Shown here piece after piece: positions 56,430 to 64,000 of a DNA stretch of 64,000 bases. The notes below the pieces were generated by a model, which searched no databases, was not told the origin of the DNA, and saw only the letters and a list, made by a program, of their open reading frames with translations. The position numbers and the translations under genes are program-made. The stretch is from assembly GCF_030812775.1 (NCBI RefSeq), contig NZ_JAUSTI010000003.1, forward strand, positions 124,001 to 188,000, written 5' to 3'. Positions within the stretch are counted from its first letter, which is position 1. The number at the start of each line of letters is the position of its first letter. The stretch is from Paenibacillus tundrae. Lineage in GTDB: Bacteria; Bacillota; Bacilli; Paenibacillales; Paenibacillaceae.

Positions 56430-57362
56430 ATGAGTAAATTAGCATTTGTATTTCCCGGTCAGGGATCACAGGCGGTAGGTATGGCAAAGGAAGTGTATGA
56501 GACGGTTCCAGCGTCAAAAGAGATTTTTGAAGTAGCTGATCAAACACTTGGCTTTTCGCTGAGCAACTTGATATTTGAAGGATCGGAGACCGAGTTGAAA
56601 CAGACATCAAATACACAACCAGCTCTGTTGACAGCAAGTATTGCTTGGCTTGAGGCATTTAAGAAAAAAGGAATTCAAGCGGATTACATGGCTGGACATA
56701 GCTTGGGAGAATACAGTGCACTAGTGGCGGCAGGCGTATTGTCGTTTGCTGATGCGGTAAGTATTGTCCGGGCTCGTGGTCAGTATATGGAGCAGGCTGT
56801 ACCTGGTGGACAGGGAGCGATGGCTGCAGTATTGGGTGCGGATCGGGAAGCGCTGGGGGTGCTTTGCCGTGACGTATCTGAAAGTGGACATGTCGTAGAA
56901 CTGGCGAACATGAACTGCCCAGGTCAAATTGTTATTTCAGGTGTTAAAGAAGGCGTTGCTGCAGTAGCGGAACGTGTTAAAGAAGCAGGCGGCAAACGTG
57001 CAATTGCACTGGAAGTCAGTGGACCGTTCCACTCTTCCTTGATGAAGGATGCGGCAGAGAAACTAGCAGATAAACTTAAAACTGTTTCTTTCGCACCAGC
57101 TAAGGTTCCTGTTGTGGCAAATGTGACTGCACAACCGATAGAAGATGGACAAGTTCAACAATTGTTGACAGAACAGGTCTATTCTCCCGTATTATGGGAA
57201 GACAGTGTGACATGGCTTATTGAGCAAGGTGTAGACACGTTTATCGAGATTGGTTCGGGAAGTGTACTAACGGGTTTAATTAAAAAGACAGATAAAACCG
57301 TAAAATTGTACAACGTAAACAGTCTTGAAACGCTTGAAGCAACGGCTGCTGCCTTGCAATAA
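56430..57362 (+). CDS. fabD: Malonyl-CoA:ACP transacylase FabD
   Basis: 310 residues from ATG 56430, about 9 nt after GGAGAG; an ATG at 56421 is too near that site. MSKLAFVFPGQGSQAVGMAKE carries the FPGQGSQ motif; the nucleophile Ser is in AGHSLGEYSAL and the His in SGPFHSSLM. It loads malonyl groups onto acyl carrier protein. It sits 27 bp after fabH in the FapR operon. Confidence 0.96.
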   Translation: MSKLAFVFPGQGSQAVGMAKEVYETVPASKEIFEVADQTLGFSLSNLIFEGSETELKQTSNTQPALLTASIAWLEAFKKKGIQADYMAGHSLGEYSALVAAGVLSFADAVSIVRARGQYMEQAVPGGQGAMAAVLGADREALGVLCRDVSESGHVVELANMNCPGQIVISGVKEGVAAVAERVKEAGGKRAIALEVSGPFHSSLMKDAAEKLADKLKTVSFAPAKVPVVANVTAQPIEDGQVQQLLTEQVYSPVLWEDSVTWLIEQGVDTFIEIGSGSVLTGLIKKTDKTVKLYNVNSLETLEATAAALQ

Positions 57363-57398
57363 AGATTAAACTCTATATTTGGGAGAGGAGGAACGATT

Positions 57399-58148
57399 AT
57401 GTCTAAATCGCTAGAAGGAAAAAATGCATTGGTTACAGGTGCATCCCGTGGAATTGGACGCAGTATCGCGCTTGCTCTGGCGGAGGCGGGTGCCAACGTT
57501 GCCGTTAACTATGCAGGCAGCCAAGCTGCTGCTGAGGAGGTAGCGGAAGCGATCCGTGCCAAAGGGGTCAAAGCGATTACCGTTCAGGCTAATGTGGGTC
57601 AGATGGACGAGGCTGAACAGATGGTCAAAGCCACGCTTGAAGAGTGGGGTAATGTCGATATTCTTGTTAACAACGCTGGAATAACTCGTGATAACCTGAT
57701 TATGCGTATGAAAGAAGAAGAGTTTGATCAGGTTATTGAGACGAATCTAAAAGGTGTATTTAACTGTCTGAAGGCAGTTACACGCCCGATGATGAAGCAG
57801 CGGTCAGGAAGAATTATTAATATTTCCTCTGTTGTAGGTGTACTTGGTAATGCAGGTCAAGCTAACTATGTTGCCGCTAAGGCAGGCGTTATTGGTTTGA
57901 CGAAAGCATCCGCTCGTGAACTCGCTTCACGAGGTATCACAGTGAACTGTGTTGCCCCAGGTTTCATTGAAACGGATATGACGAAAGAACTGTCCCAGGA
58001 ATTAGTTGATGGCATGCTGAGTGGTATTCCATTGTCCCGTCTGGGTCAGCCGGATGAGATTGCTGGTGTCGTAACATTCTTGGCATCAGAAGCTTCATCT
58101 TATATGACAGGTCAGACACTGCATGTCGATGGTGGCATGTACATGTAA
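57399..58148 (+). CDS. fabG: 3-oxoacyl-ACP reductase FabG
   Basis: 249 residues, ATG 57399 after GAGAGGAGGAA. A short-chain dehydrogenase with the cofactor loop [20 protein letters not shown], catalytic Ser in INISSVVG, Tyr/Lys in ANYVAAKAG, and [12 protein letters not shown]. It reduces beta-ketoacyl-ACP with NADPH. It lies 36 bp after fabD, with acpP next. It is the expected length with no defects. Confidence 0.97.
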   Translation: MSKSLEGKNALVTGASRGIGRSIALALAEAGANVAVNYAGSQAAAEEVAEAIRAKGVKAITVQANVGQMDEAEQMVKATLEEWGNVDILVNNAGITRDNLIMRMKEEEFDQVIETNLKGVFNCLKAVTRPMMKQRSGRIINISSVVGVLGNAGQANYVAAKAGVIGLTKASARELASRGITVNCVAPGFIETDMTKELSQELVDGMLSGIPLSRLGQPDEIAGVVTFLASEASSYMTGQTLHVDGGMYM

Positions 58149-58299
58149 TTCTTTCCTGACGTGAATAATAGTCGGGGAACAGGCGCTGGACGATCCGAAA
58201 TGCCGGAAAAAGGCCGGATTCCCCGGCCGGGAGCCGCATATGTCTTCTATGGCATTTTGCCTGCGATTCTCGTATAATACCAAGGAGGAGGTGAACCGG

Positions 58300-58533
58300 A
58301 TGTCCGATGTATTGGAGCGTGTAAAACGCATCGTCGTCGACCGCTTGGGCGCAGACGAAGCTGAAGTTACACTTGAAGCATCTTTCAAAGAAGATTTGGG
58401 TGCTGATTCTTTGGATGTAGTGGAATTGGTCATGGAATTGGAAGATGAATTCGATTTGGAAATCTCTGATGAAGATGCAGAAAAAATCACGACCGTAGGT
58501 GAAGTTGTAAACTACATACAATCTCATACCTAA
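58300..58533 (+). CDS. acpP: Acyl carrier protein
   Basis: 77 residues from ATG 58300 after AAGGAGGAGGTG; the frame runs 20 codons further upstream but those do not look like ACP. The phosphopantetheine attachment site is S37 in [18 protein letters not shown]. Acidic, four-helix. It carries the growing chain for every enzyme of the pathway. The 151-bp gap from fabG contains a GGCCGG/CCGGCC hairpin (58212-58228) and a -10-like TATAAT (58273-58278), so it may also be expressed on its own. A strong hairpin follows. Confidence 0.97.
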   Translation: MSDVLERVKRIVVDRLGADEAEVTLEASFKEDLGADSLDVVELVMELEDEFDLEISDEDAEKITTVGEVVNYIQSHT

Positions 58534-58542
58534 AGTCAATTC

Positions 58543-58577
58543 AGTCCCGCACCTGTTTTCGAACAGGCGGGACTTCT
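58543..58577 (+). terminator. Hairpin after acpP
   Basis: AGTCCCGC-a-CCTGTT pairs with AACAGG-c-GGGACT around TTCG. The T tail is weak (TCTCAT), so partial readthrough to fabF is likely. Confidence 0.65.
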
Positions 58578-58601
58578 CATCATTCATTGGTTTTTCTCAT
58601 T

Positions 58602-58660
58602 CCGCAGGTAGCGTAGGTTAAGTCAGGAATTCTTCTTGATTTCTTACGTGTCTCCTGCGG
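58602..58660 (+). repeat. Inverted repeat between acpP and fabF
   Basis: CCGCAGG (58602-58608) and CCTGCGG (58654-58660) are perfect complements, with further pairing inside (AGCGTA with TACGTGT). ATTTTCC follows. It may act as an RNA stability or attenuation element. Confidence 0.4.
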
Positions 58661-58711
58661 ATTTTCCACAAAAATACTTGCGTAAAGCAGTCGATATAGA
58701 GGTGAGTCGGT

Positions 58712-59950
58712 TTGAAACAAAGAGTAGTAATTACCGGAATGGGCGTAATGACATCGCTCGGAAAAGATTTAGAGACATTCTGGGGAAGTTTAATGGCAGG
58801 TAAGTCCGGAATCTCTCAGATTGAGGCATTTGATGTAAGTGAATATACTACTCAAATTGCTGCCGAAATCAAGGATTTCAACCCGGAAGAATATATGGAT
58901 CGTAAGGACGCACGCAAAATGGATCGTTTCGTTCAGTTTGCTGTAGCAGCCGGTTTCAAAGCTGTGGAAGACAGCGGATTGAAAATTGACGAGAACATTG
59001 ATGCAGAGCGTTTTGGTGTATCGATCGGATCGGGTATCGGTGGATTGGGTACTTGGGAAGATCAGCACAACGCATTGCTGCAAAAAGGCCCTAAACGTGT
59101 TAGCCCGTTCTTCATCCCAATGATGATTTCGAATATGGCTTCTGGTCAAATGTCGATCTCTCTTGGTGCGAAAGGCCCGAACATTAACGTAGTAACCGCT
59201 TGTGCTACAGGAACACACTCCATTGGAGATTCCTTCAAGTTGATTGCTAACGGTGATGCAGATGCAATGATCTGCGGGGGAGCCGAAGCGACGATCCGTC
59301 CAACTGGACTTGCTGGTTTCTGTGCAATGCGTGCGATGTCTACACGTAATGATGATCCAGCTCATTCTAGCCGTCCGTTTGATACAGGACGTGATGGATT
59401 CGTTATGGGTGAAGGTGCAGGTATTCTGATTTTGGAATCACTGGAACACGCTCAAAAACGTGGTGCACGTATTTATGGTGAAGTCATTGGTTACGGCTTG
59501 ACTGGGGATGCACATCACATGACAGAGCCAGATCCAGATGGAGCAGCTCGTTGTATGAAGATGGCACTTCGCAATGCAGGTATTGAACCTGAAGAAGTAG
59601 ACTACATCAACGCACACGGAACATCCACACCTGTAGGTGACCGCTCAGAGACGCTGGCAATTAAGAAAGCGTTTGGAGATCACGCGTACAAGCTGGCTGT
59701 GAGTTCCACTAAATCGATGACAGGTCATATGCTCGGTGCTGCCGGTGGGGTTGAGGCGGTAATCTGTGGATTGTCTCTGACACATCAGACACTAGCTCCA
59801 ACGATCAATCTGGAGAACCAAGATCCAGAATGTGATCTTGACTATGTACCAAATGTTCCGCGTCAAACGAAGGTTAATATTGCAATGTCCAATTCATTTG
59901 GATTCGGCGGTCACAATGCCACCATTATTCTCAAAAAATTTGAAGCATAA
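58712..59950 (+). CDS. fabF: 3-oxoacyl-ACP synthase II FabF
   Basis: 412 residues from TTG 58712, about 5 nt after GAGGTGA. A thiolase-fold condensing enzyme with C164 in [11 protein letters not shown], His residues in [11 protein letters not shown] and [12 protein letters not shown], and the closing [17 protein letters not shown]. It elongates acyl-ACP with malonyl-ACP. Codons are biased as in highly expressed genes. It precedes rnc by 14 bp, so it links the fatty acid genes to rnc in one unit. Confidence 0.97.
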   Translation: MKQRVVITGMGVMTSLGKDLETFWGSLMAGKSGISQIEAFDVSEYTTQIAAEIKDFNPEEYMDRKDARKMDRFVQFAVAAGFKAVEDSGLKIDENIDAERFGVSIGSGIGGLGTWEDQHNALLQKGPKRVSPFFIPMMISNMASGQMSISLGAKGPNINVVTACATGTHSIGDSFKLIANGDADAMICGGAEATIRPTGLAGFCAMRAMSTRNDDPAHSSRPFDTGRDGFVMGEGAGILILESLEHAQKRGARIYGEVIGYGLTGDAHHMTEPDPDGAARCMKMALRNAGIEPEEVDYINAHGTSTPVGDRSETLAIKKAFGDHAYKLAVSSTKSMTGHMLGAAGGVEAVICGLSLTHQTLAPTINLENQDPECDLDYVPNVPRQTKVNIAMSNSFGFGGHNATIILKKFEA

Positions 59951-59964
59951 GGGGCTCGTTCAAT

Positions 59965-60663
59965 TTGAGTGAAGATCTGAAGCAATTACAGCACAAACTT
60001 CAAATCAAATTTGACAACAGGCAGCTTTTAAAACAAGCGTTTACCCATGCTTCGTATGTAAACGAACACCGGTTCAGTCAGCATCAGGATAACGAACGTT
60101 TGGAGTTTCTAGGCGATGCGGTATTGGAGTTGACTGTTTCGGAATACTTGTATCATTTGTATCCTAACCGTCCGGAAGGTGAACTAACGAAGCTGCGGGC
60201 ATCTATTGTCTGTGAACCTTCCCTTGTCAAATTTGCTGAAGCATTGGGTTTTGGACAGTATGTACTTCTTGGAAAAGGTGAGGAACTGACTGGAGGACGG
60301 ACGCGGCCAGCGCTACTAGCTGATGTGTTTGAATCCTTCATCGGTGCATTATATCTGGATCAGGGACTGGAACCGGTTAGGACGTTTCTGGATCAGCATG
60401 TATTTCCGTTAATTGTTTTGGGCGGCAAGCTGCAAATGAGCGATTACAAAACGGAGTTGCAGGAACTCACACAGCATCACAATATGGGATCTTTGGAATA
60501 TCGAATTGTTGAAGAACGGGGTCCTGCCCATGAAAGGGAGTTTGTCTCCGAGGTCCATATGGGTCAAGAACGGCTTGGCAGAGGTACAGGACGTTCCAAA
60601 AAAGAAGCTGAACAGCAGGCTGCATCAGCGGCGCTGGAACGATTGAAGCTTCCGGAAGCCTGA
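59965..60663 (+). CDS. rnc: Ribonuclease III
   Basis: 232 residues from TTG 59965, 10 nt after AAGGGG. The catalytic domain (1-150) holds the signature [20 protein letters not shown] with the conserved Glu/Asp residues, and [14 protein letters not shown] supplies the second acidic cluster. A double-stranded RNA-binding domain follows (about 158-228, [10 protein letters not shown] to [13 protein letters not shown]). It processes rRNA and cuts structured RNAs. Its terminator separates it from smc, the usual next gene. Confidence 0.97.
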   Translation: MSEDLKQLQHKLQIKFDNRQLLKQAFTHASYVNEHRFSQHQDNERLEFLGDAVLELTVSEYLYHLYPNRPEGELTKLRASIVCEPSLVKFAEALGFGQYVLLGKGEELTGGRTRPALLADVFESFIGALYLDQGLEPVRTFLDQHVFPLIVLGGKLQMSDYKTELQELTQHHNMGSLEYRIVEERGPAHEREFVSEVHMGQERLGRGTGRSKKEAEQQAASAALERLKLPEA

Positions 60664-60692
60664 GGCTTTACCGATAGCGCATAGACAAACGA

Positions 60693-60763
60693 AGAGCAAA
60701 GAGCAGCCCCGCGGGTCCGCCCCGGCGGAATGATTAGCCGGACTGCTTTTTGCTCTTTTTTTT
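60693..60763 (+). terminator. Terminator of rnc
   Basis: AGAGCAAAGAGCAG pairs with CTGCTTTTTGCTCT (one mismatch) around a GC-rich inner hairpin (TCCGCC/GGCGGA), followed by a T run. Confidence 0.88.
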
Positions 60764-60852
60764 GTAAAGAGAGGTTAGGGTTTAGTTTCCCCTAATTCAA
60801 GGATATGCGCTGCAACAACTGAAATTTGCAAGAGGAGGTGACGGGAAGCCCT

Positions 60853-63800
60853 ATGTTTCTTAAACGTATTGAACTGGGTGGATTCAAGTCATTCGCCGAC
60901 AAAACAGAGATGGAATTCGTTCGTGGCATAACTGCGGTTGTGGGTCCGAACGGTAGTGGGAAAAGTAATATATCTGACGGAATTCGCTGGGTACTGGGGG
61001 AGCAAAGTGCCAAATCACTACGTGGTGGCAAAATGGAAGATATTATTTTTGCTGGTAGTGATGCGCGCAAAGCCGTCAATTATGGTGAAGTTTCATTAAC
61101 CCTCGATAACGAAGATCATGCGCTTGCCTTAGATTTTGGTGAGGTGACCGTGACACGTCGTGTACATCGTAGCGGAGATAGTGAATATTTTATTAATAAG
61201 CAATCATGTCGTTTGAAAGATATTACTGAATTGTTTATGGATACAGGGATCGGTAAAGAAGCCTACTCGATTATCGGACAGGGACGAATTGAAGAGATTC
61301 TGAGTACCCGGTCAGAGGATCGAAGGGGGATCTTCGAAGAGGCATCTGGTATCGTCAAATATAAATCTCGTAAACGGGATGCTACACGCAAGTTGGATGA
61401 AACAGAGCAAAATTTGCTACGGATCCATGACCTCGTTACTGAACTAGAAGATCAAATTGGCCCGCTCAGAGAACAGTCGGAGAAGGCAATTCACTATAAG
61501 GAATTACGGAGTCAGTTGAAATCTCAAGAAATTTCGATGTATGTGTATCAGATTGAACAAATCCATGCTTCCTGGAGCAAGGCTAATGAACGTTTACAAT
61601 CGTTAAAACAGGAAGAGGTTGGTCTCTCTGCAATTGTCTCAACACATGATGCAAAGCTAGAGAGCGATCGAAATGCGTTACGTACGCTCGAAGCTGAGAC
61701 GGAGCGACTGCAATCGGAGCTTCTACAATTCAGTGAAGCAACCGAGAAAAGTGAAGGACACGGAGAATTATTAAAAGAACGAGCACGTAATCTGCAAACG
61801 AACCATGAGCAATTGACCGTGACAGTTGCAGCCAGTGAAGAAAAGCACCGCGAGCGTGAGGCTGAGTTGCTCTCTCTTCGTGAGAAGTTCGCTAAGCTGG
61901 AGAAAGAACTTACGGAAGTGAGAAACAGCTTGTCCGAGGAAGAGGCGAAGCTCATTGGGGTGACTGGAGGTATCAGTCAACAACAAGAGGAGAGTCTCAA
62001 AGGTAATTTGCTCGAATTAATGAATCAGATGGCGCAGACACGGAACGAAATTCGTTATGTGGATCAGCAAAAGGAAACGCTGGAACGACGCATGAGTCGT
62101 GCATCCGAGGAATCTGGCAAATGGGAAGGGCAAAAGGAAACGTTAGAGCAGCGTAAGGCGGAAATCGAGAAAAAGGTTGCACGTCTGGGCAAGGAAATTA
62201 GTGAACTCCGCGGTGGATACATCACCGAGAGTGAACGACTTCAATCCTTGCAGAAGCTGCTGGAAGAGAGTCGGGGAACCGTTCGGAAATGGGAGCAGAA
62301 GCGTGAAGCTCAAGTTTCCAGACGTGATACGATGAAAGAAATGCAGGATGATTTTGATGGATTTATGCTCGGCGTTAAAGAAGTGCTGAAGGCGTCCCGT
62401 AAAGGTACACTGAGCGGGGTTCATGGCGCGGTGGCTGAGCTGATCAAAGTGCCTGAAAAGATTGAACTTGCGGTAGAGACGGCGATGGGTGCGTCTGTGC
62501 AGCATATCGTCATGGAGAATGAATCGGTCTCCAGACAGGCGATTTCTTTCCTGAAGCAACGTCAACTAGGTAGAGCTACATTCCTACCTCTTGATGTCAT
62601 TCGTCCTCGTACTATTGGTGCTAATGAGCGATCGATGATTGAAGGTATGGATGGATTTGTAGGTATTGGTGCCGATCTGGTTCAGTATGATTCCACGTAT
62701 GCCTCGATTATCGGTAGTCTCCTTGGTAATGTCATCATTGCGGAAACGCTGGAGGTTGCGAATAAGATTGCTGCACGGTGTCAATATCGCTTCCGGGTGG
62801 TAACCCTGGAGGGCGATGTAGTTAACGCAGGTGGCTCCATGACAGGCGGAAGCCAGCACAAGAAAAACGGCAGTTTGCTCAGCCGTAAACGGCAACTGGA
62901 TCAGTTAGACCAAGACATTGTGGATACCGAAAATCAAATCGTCAAATTGCATCGCAGTGTAGATGAGGTTAAAGCACAGTTGGAGCATTGCCAGGACAAG
63001 CTGGATGAACTGAGACAGTCTGGTGATGATACACGTAATGCGGAACAGCAAGCATCGATGGAAATGAAGCAGGTAGAGCATGAGCTTCGGCACGTGTTGG
63101 AGCAGGTTGCTGTAGCGGGTCAAGAGAAGAGTGGATTTAAAGAAGAGATTCAAGAGATGGATAATGCTCGTGCGGTCGCTGTCCAGAAGCTTGCGCAGCT
63201 TGAAGAGGAAGAGAAGGCGACGCATCGTGCTATCCACGCTGCTGAATTCGCGCGTAAGGCCAATGAATCTGCCAAAGAGGAATTGCAGAGCCAATTGACT
63301 GAACTGAAAGTGCGGGAAGGTAAGCTGGATCAAGAGCGTTATTCCAATGAAGAGCAGCTACGCCGTCTGGAACGTGAGGTCGATTCACTCGTCAAGGAAC
63401 TTCGTCAGAATCGCACCTTGCTCGCTTCGATGGAAGCGGATTTGAAGAAAACAAAGCTTGAGAGTGTTACGCAGATTGAGAATCTGAATGAGTACAAGCT
63501 GAAGAAAACGGAAGCTTCTCAGGAGCTAGACTTCAAGCGAGCTGCTCGAAGTCAGTTGTCGAAGAAGCTAGAGCTTGCGGAAAGTGAAACGAAGGAACAG
63601 CGCACACAGCTCAAAGCAGTGGAAGAGCAGATGCGTCAGACCGAGATTGCCGTAAACAGGCTTGATGTTGAGCTAGAGAATATTTTGCGTAAATTGACCG
63701 ATGAATATGAGCTCGGATATGAACTGGCTAAAGAGCGTTACCCTGTACCAGAGGATGTAGAAAGCACACAGGCTGAGGTACAGAAGCTCAAGCGAAGTAT

Positions 63801-64000
63801 ATCCGCACTTGGTGAGGTCAATCTGGGAGCCATTGAAGAATTCCAGCGTGTCAATGAACGATACGAGTTTCTCAGTGAACAGAAGAATGATCTGGTCGAG
63901 GCCAAAACAACCTTGTATCAAGTTATCCGTGAGATGGAAGACGAGATGGCTAAGCGTTTCAAATCAACGTTTGATGCGATTCGCCGTGAATTCGGCACCG
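60853..64000 (+). CDS. smc: Chromosome segregation protein SMC (3' end outside window)
   Basis: ATG 60853, preceded by AAGAGGAGGTGA at 11-12 nt; the frame is open to the window end (about 1049 codons of an expected ~1190). The N-terminal head has Walker A GPNGSGKSN near residue 32 and Q-loop GEQSAKSLRGGK. A first coiled coil runs from about 170 to 495, the hinge lies at about 510-680 (GVHGAVAELIKVPEKIELAVE, GGSMTGGSQHKKNGSLLSRK), and the return coiled coil follows. The C-terminal head with the signature and Walker B is not in the window. SMC with ScpA/ScpB compacts and separates chromosomes. Confidence 0.97.
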   Translation, partial: MFLKRIELGGFKSFADKTEMEFVRGITAVVGPNGSGKSNISDGIRWVLGEQSAKSLRGGKMEDIIFAGSDARKAVNYGEVSLTLDNEDHALALDFGEVTVTRRVHRSGDSEYFINKQSCRLKDITELFMDTGIGKEAYSIIGQGRIEEILSTRSEDRRGIFEEASGIVKYKSRKRDATRKLDETEQNLLRIHDLVTELEDQIGPLREQSEKAIHYKELRSQLKSQEISMYVYQIEQIHASWSKANERLQSLKQEEVGLSAIVSTHDAKLESDRNALRTLEAETERLQSELLQFSEATEKSEGHGELLKERARNLQTNHEQLTVTVAASEEKHREREAELLSLREKFAKLEKELTEVRNSLSEEEAKLIGVTGGISQQQEESLKGNLLELMNQMAQTRNEIRYVDQQKETLERRMSRASEESGKWEGQKETLEQRKAEIEKKVARLGKEISELRGGYITESERLQSLQKLLEESRGTVRKWEQKREAQVSRRDTMKEMQDDFDGFMLGVKEVLKASRKGTLSGVHGAVAELIKVPEKIELAVETAMGASVQHIVMENESVSRQAISFLKQRQLGRATFLPLDVIRPRTIGANERSMIEGMDGFVGIGADLVQYDSTYASIIGSLLGNVIIAETLEVANKIAARCQYRFRVVTLEGDVVNAGGSMTGGSQHKKNGSLLSRKRQLDQLDQDIVDTENQIVKLHRSVDEVKAQLEHCQDKLDELRQSGDDTRNAEQQASMEMKQVEHELRHVLEQVAVAGQEKSGFKEEIQEMDNARAVAVQKLAQLEEEEKATHRAIHAAEFARKANESAKEELQSQLTELKVREGKLDQERYSNEEQLRRLEREVDSLVKELRQNRTLLASMEADLKKTKLESVTQIENLNEYKLKKTEASQELDFKRAARSQLSKKLELAESETKEQRTQLKAVEEQMRQTEIAVNRLDVELENILRKLTDEYELGYELAKERYPVPEDVESTQAEVQKLKRSISALGEVNLGAIEEFQRVNERYEFLSEQKNDLVEAKTTLYQVIREMEDEMAKRFKSTFDAIRREFGT

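Noticed and set aside
58790-59365. 191-codon minus-strand frame opposite fabF
   Set aside because: Antisense to an unambiguous fabF with biased codons; no motifs or ribosome site.

Overview
The window looks like chromosomal DNA of a low-to-mid GC Firmicute of the Paenibacillus type. The evidence is the YesM/YesN-type regulators paired with sugar ABC transporters, the rsmD-coaD-ylbJ-sepM-tmcAL-yceD-rpmF and fapR-plsX-fab-acpP-rnc-smc gene orders, secreted GH74 and CBM3 enzymes, strong AGGAGG-like ribosome sites with frequent GTG and TTG starts, and cre-like catabolite sites. This assignment comes from reading the sequence; no search was run.

Layout. (1) 0-11.5 kb is accessory: a partial MarR regulator, a stand-alone cobalamin-binding protein with a CarH-type photoreceptor motif followed directly by a sensorless hybrid histidine kinase, an alpha/beta hydrolase, a zinc-ribbon membrane protein, a GNAT protein, a MarR/MMPL exporter pair, an SGNH hydrolase and an APH-like kinase. 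(2) 11.6-38 kb is mostly plant polysaccharide use: uxaB-uxaA for galacturonate with a divergent AraC regulator, a GH42 beta-galactosidase with its divergent AraC regulator, two esterases and an SMP-30 lactonase, a secreted xyloglucanase (GH74-X2-CBM3), and a YesNM two-component system followed by a sugar ABC transporter and a GH2 beta-galactosidase. A WYL-type regulator and a decayed AlkZ-like gene lie between them. (3) 38-44.2 kb holds three small membrane proteins (two look paralogous). After a terminator comes a separate unit of a LytTR regulator fused to a dead ABC-ATPase domain, a live two-gene ABC transporter and an accessory SecA2. (4) 44.5-64 kb is core: rsmD, coaD, ylbJ, a SepM-type protease, tmcAL, flavohemoglobin hmp (inserted in the conserved order, with an Fnr-like promoter), yceD-rpmF, then fapR-plsX-fabH-fabD-fabG-acpP-fabF-rnc-smc. 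smc runs off the end.

How the genes work together. The polysaccharide genes suggest outside cleavage of xyloglucan and pectin-type side chains, import of oligosaccharides, removal of galactose and acetyl groups inside the cell, and entry of galacturonate into the KDG route. Several promoters carry cre-like boxes, including a 14/14 match upstream of yesN. In the core part, a FapR operator overlaps the promoter of the phospholipid/fatty-acid operon, and a 167-bp MITE-like repeat sits inside its leader.

The best candidates for unusual biology are the B12/CarH-like protein plus hybrid kinase pair, the dead-ABC-LytTR/ABC/SecA2 unit, and the repeat in the fapR leader. No rRNA, tRNA, CRISPR array or intact insertion sequence was seen.
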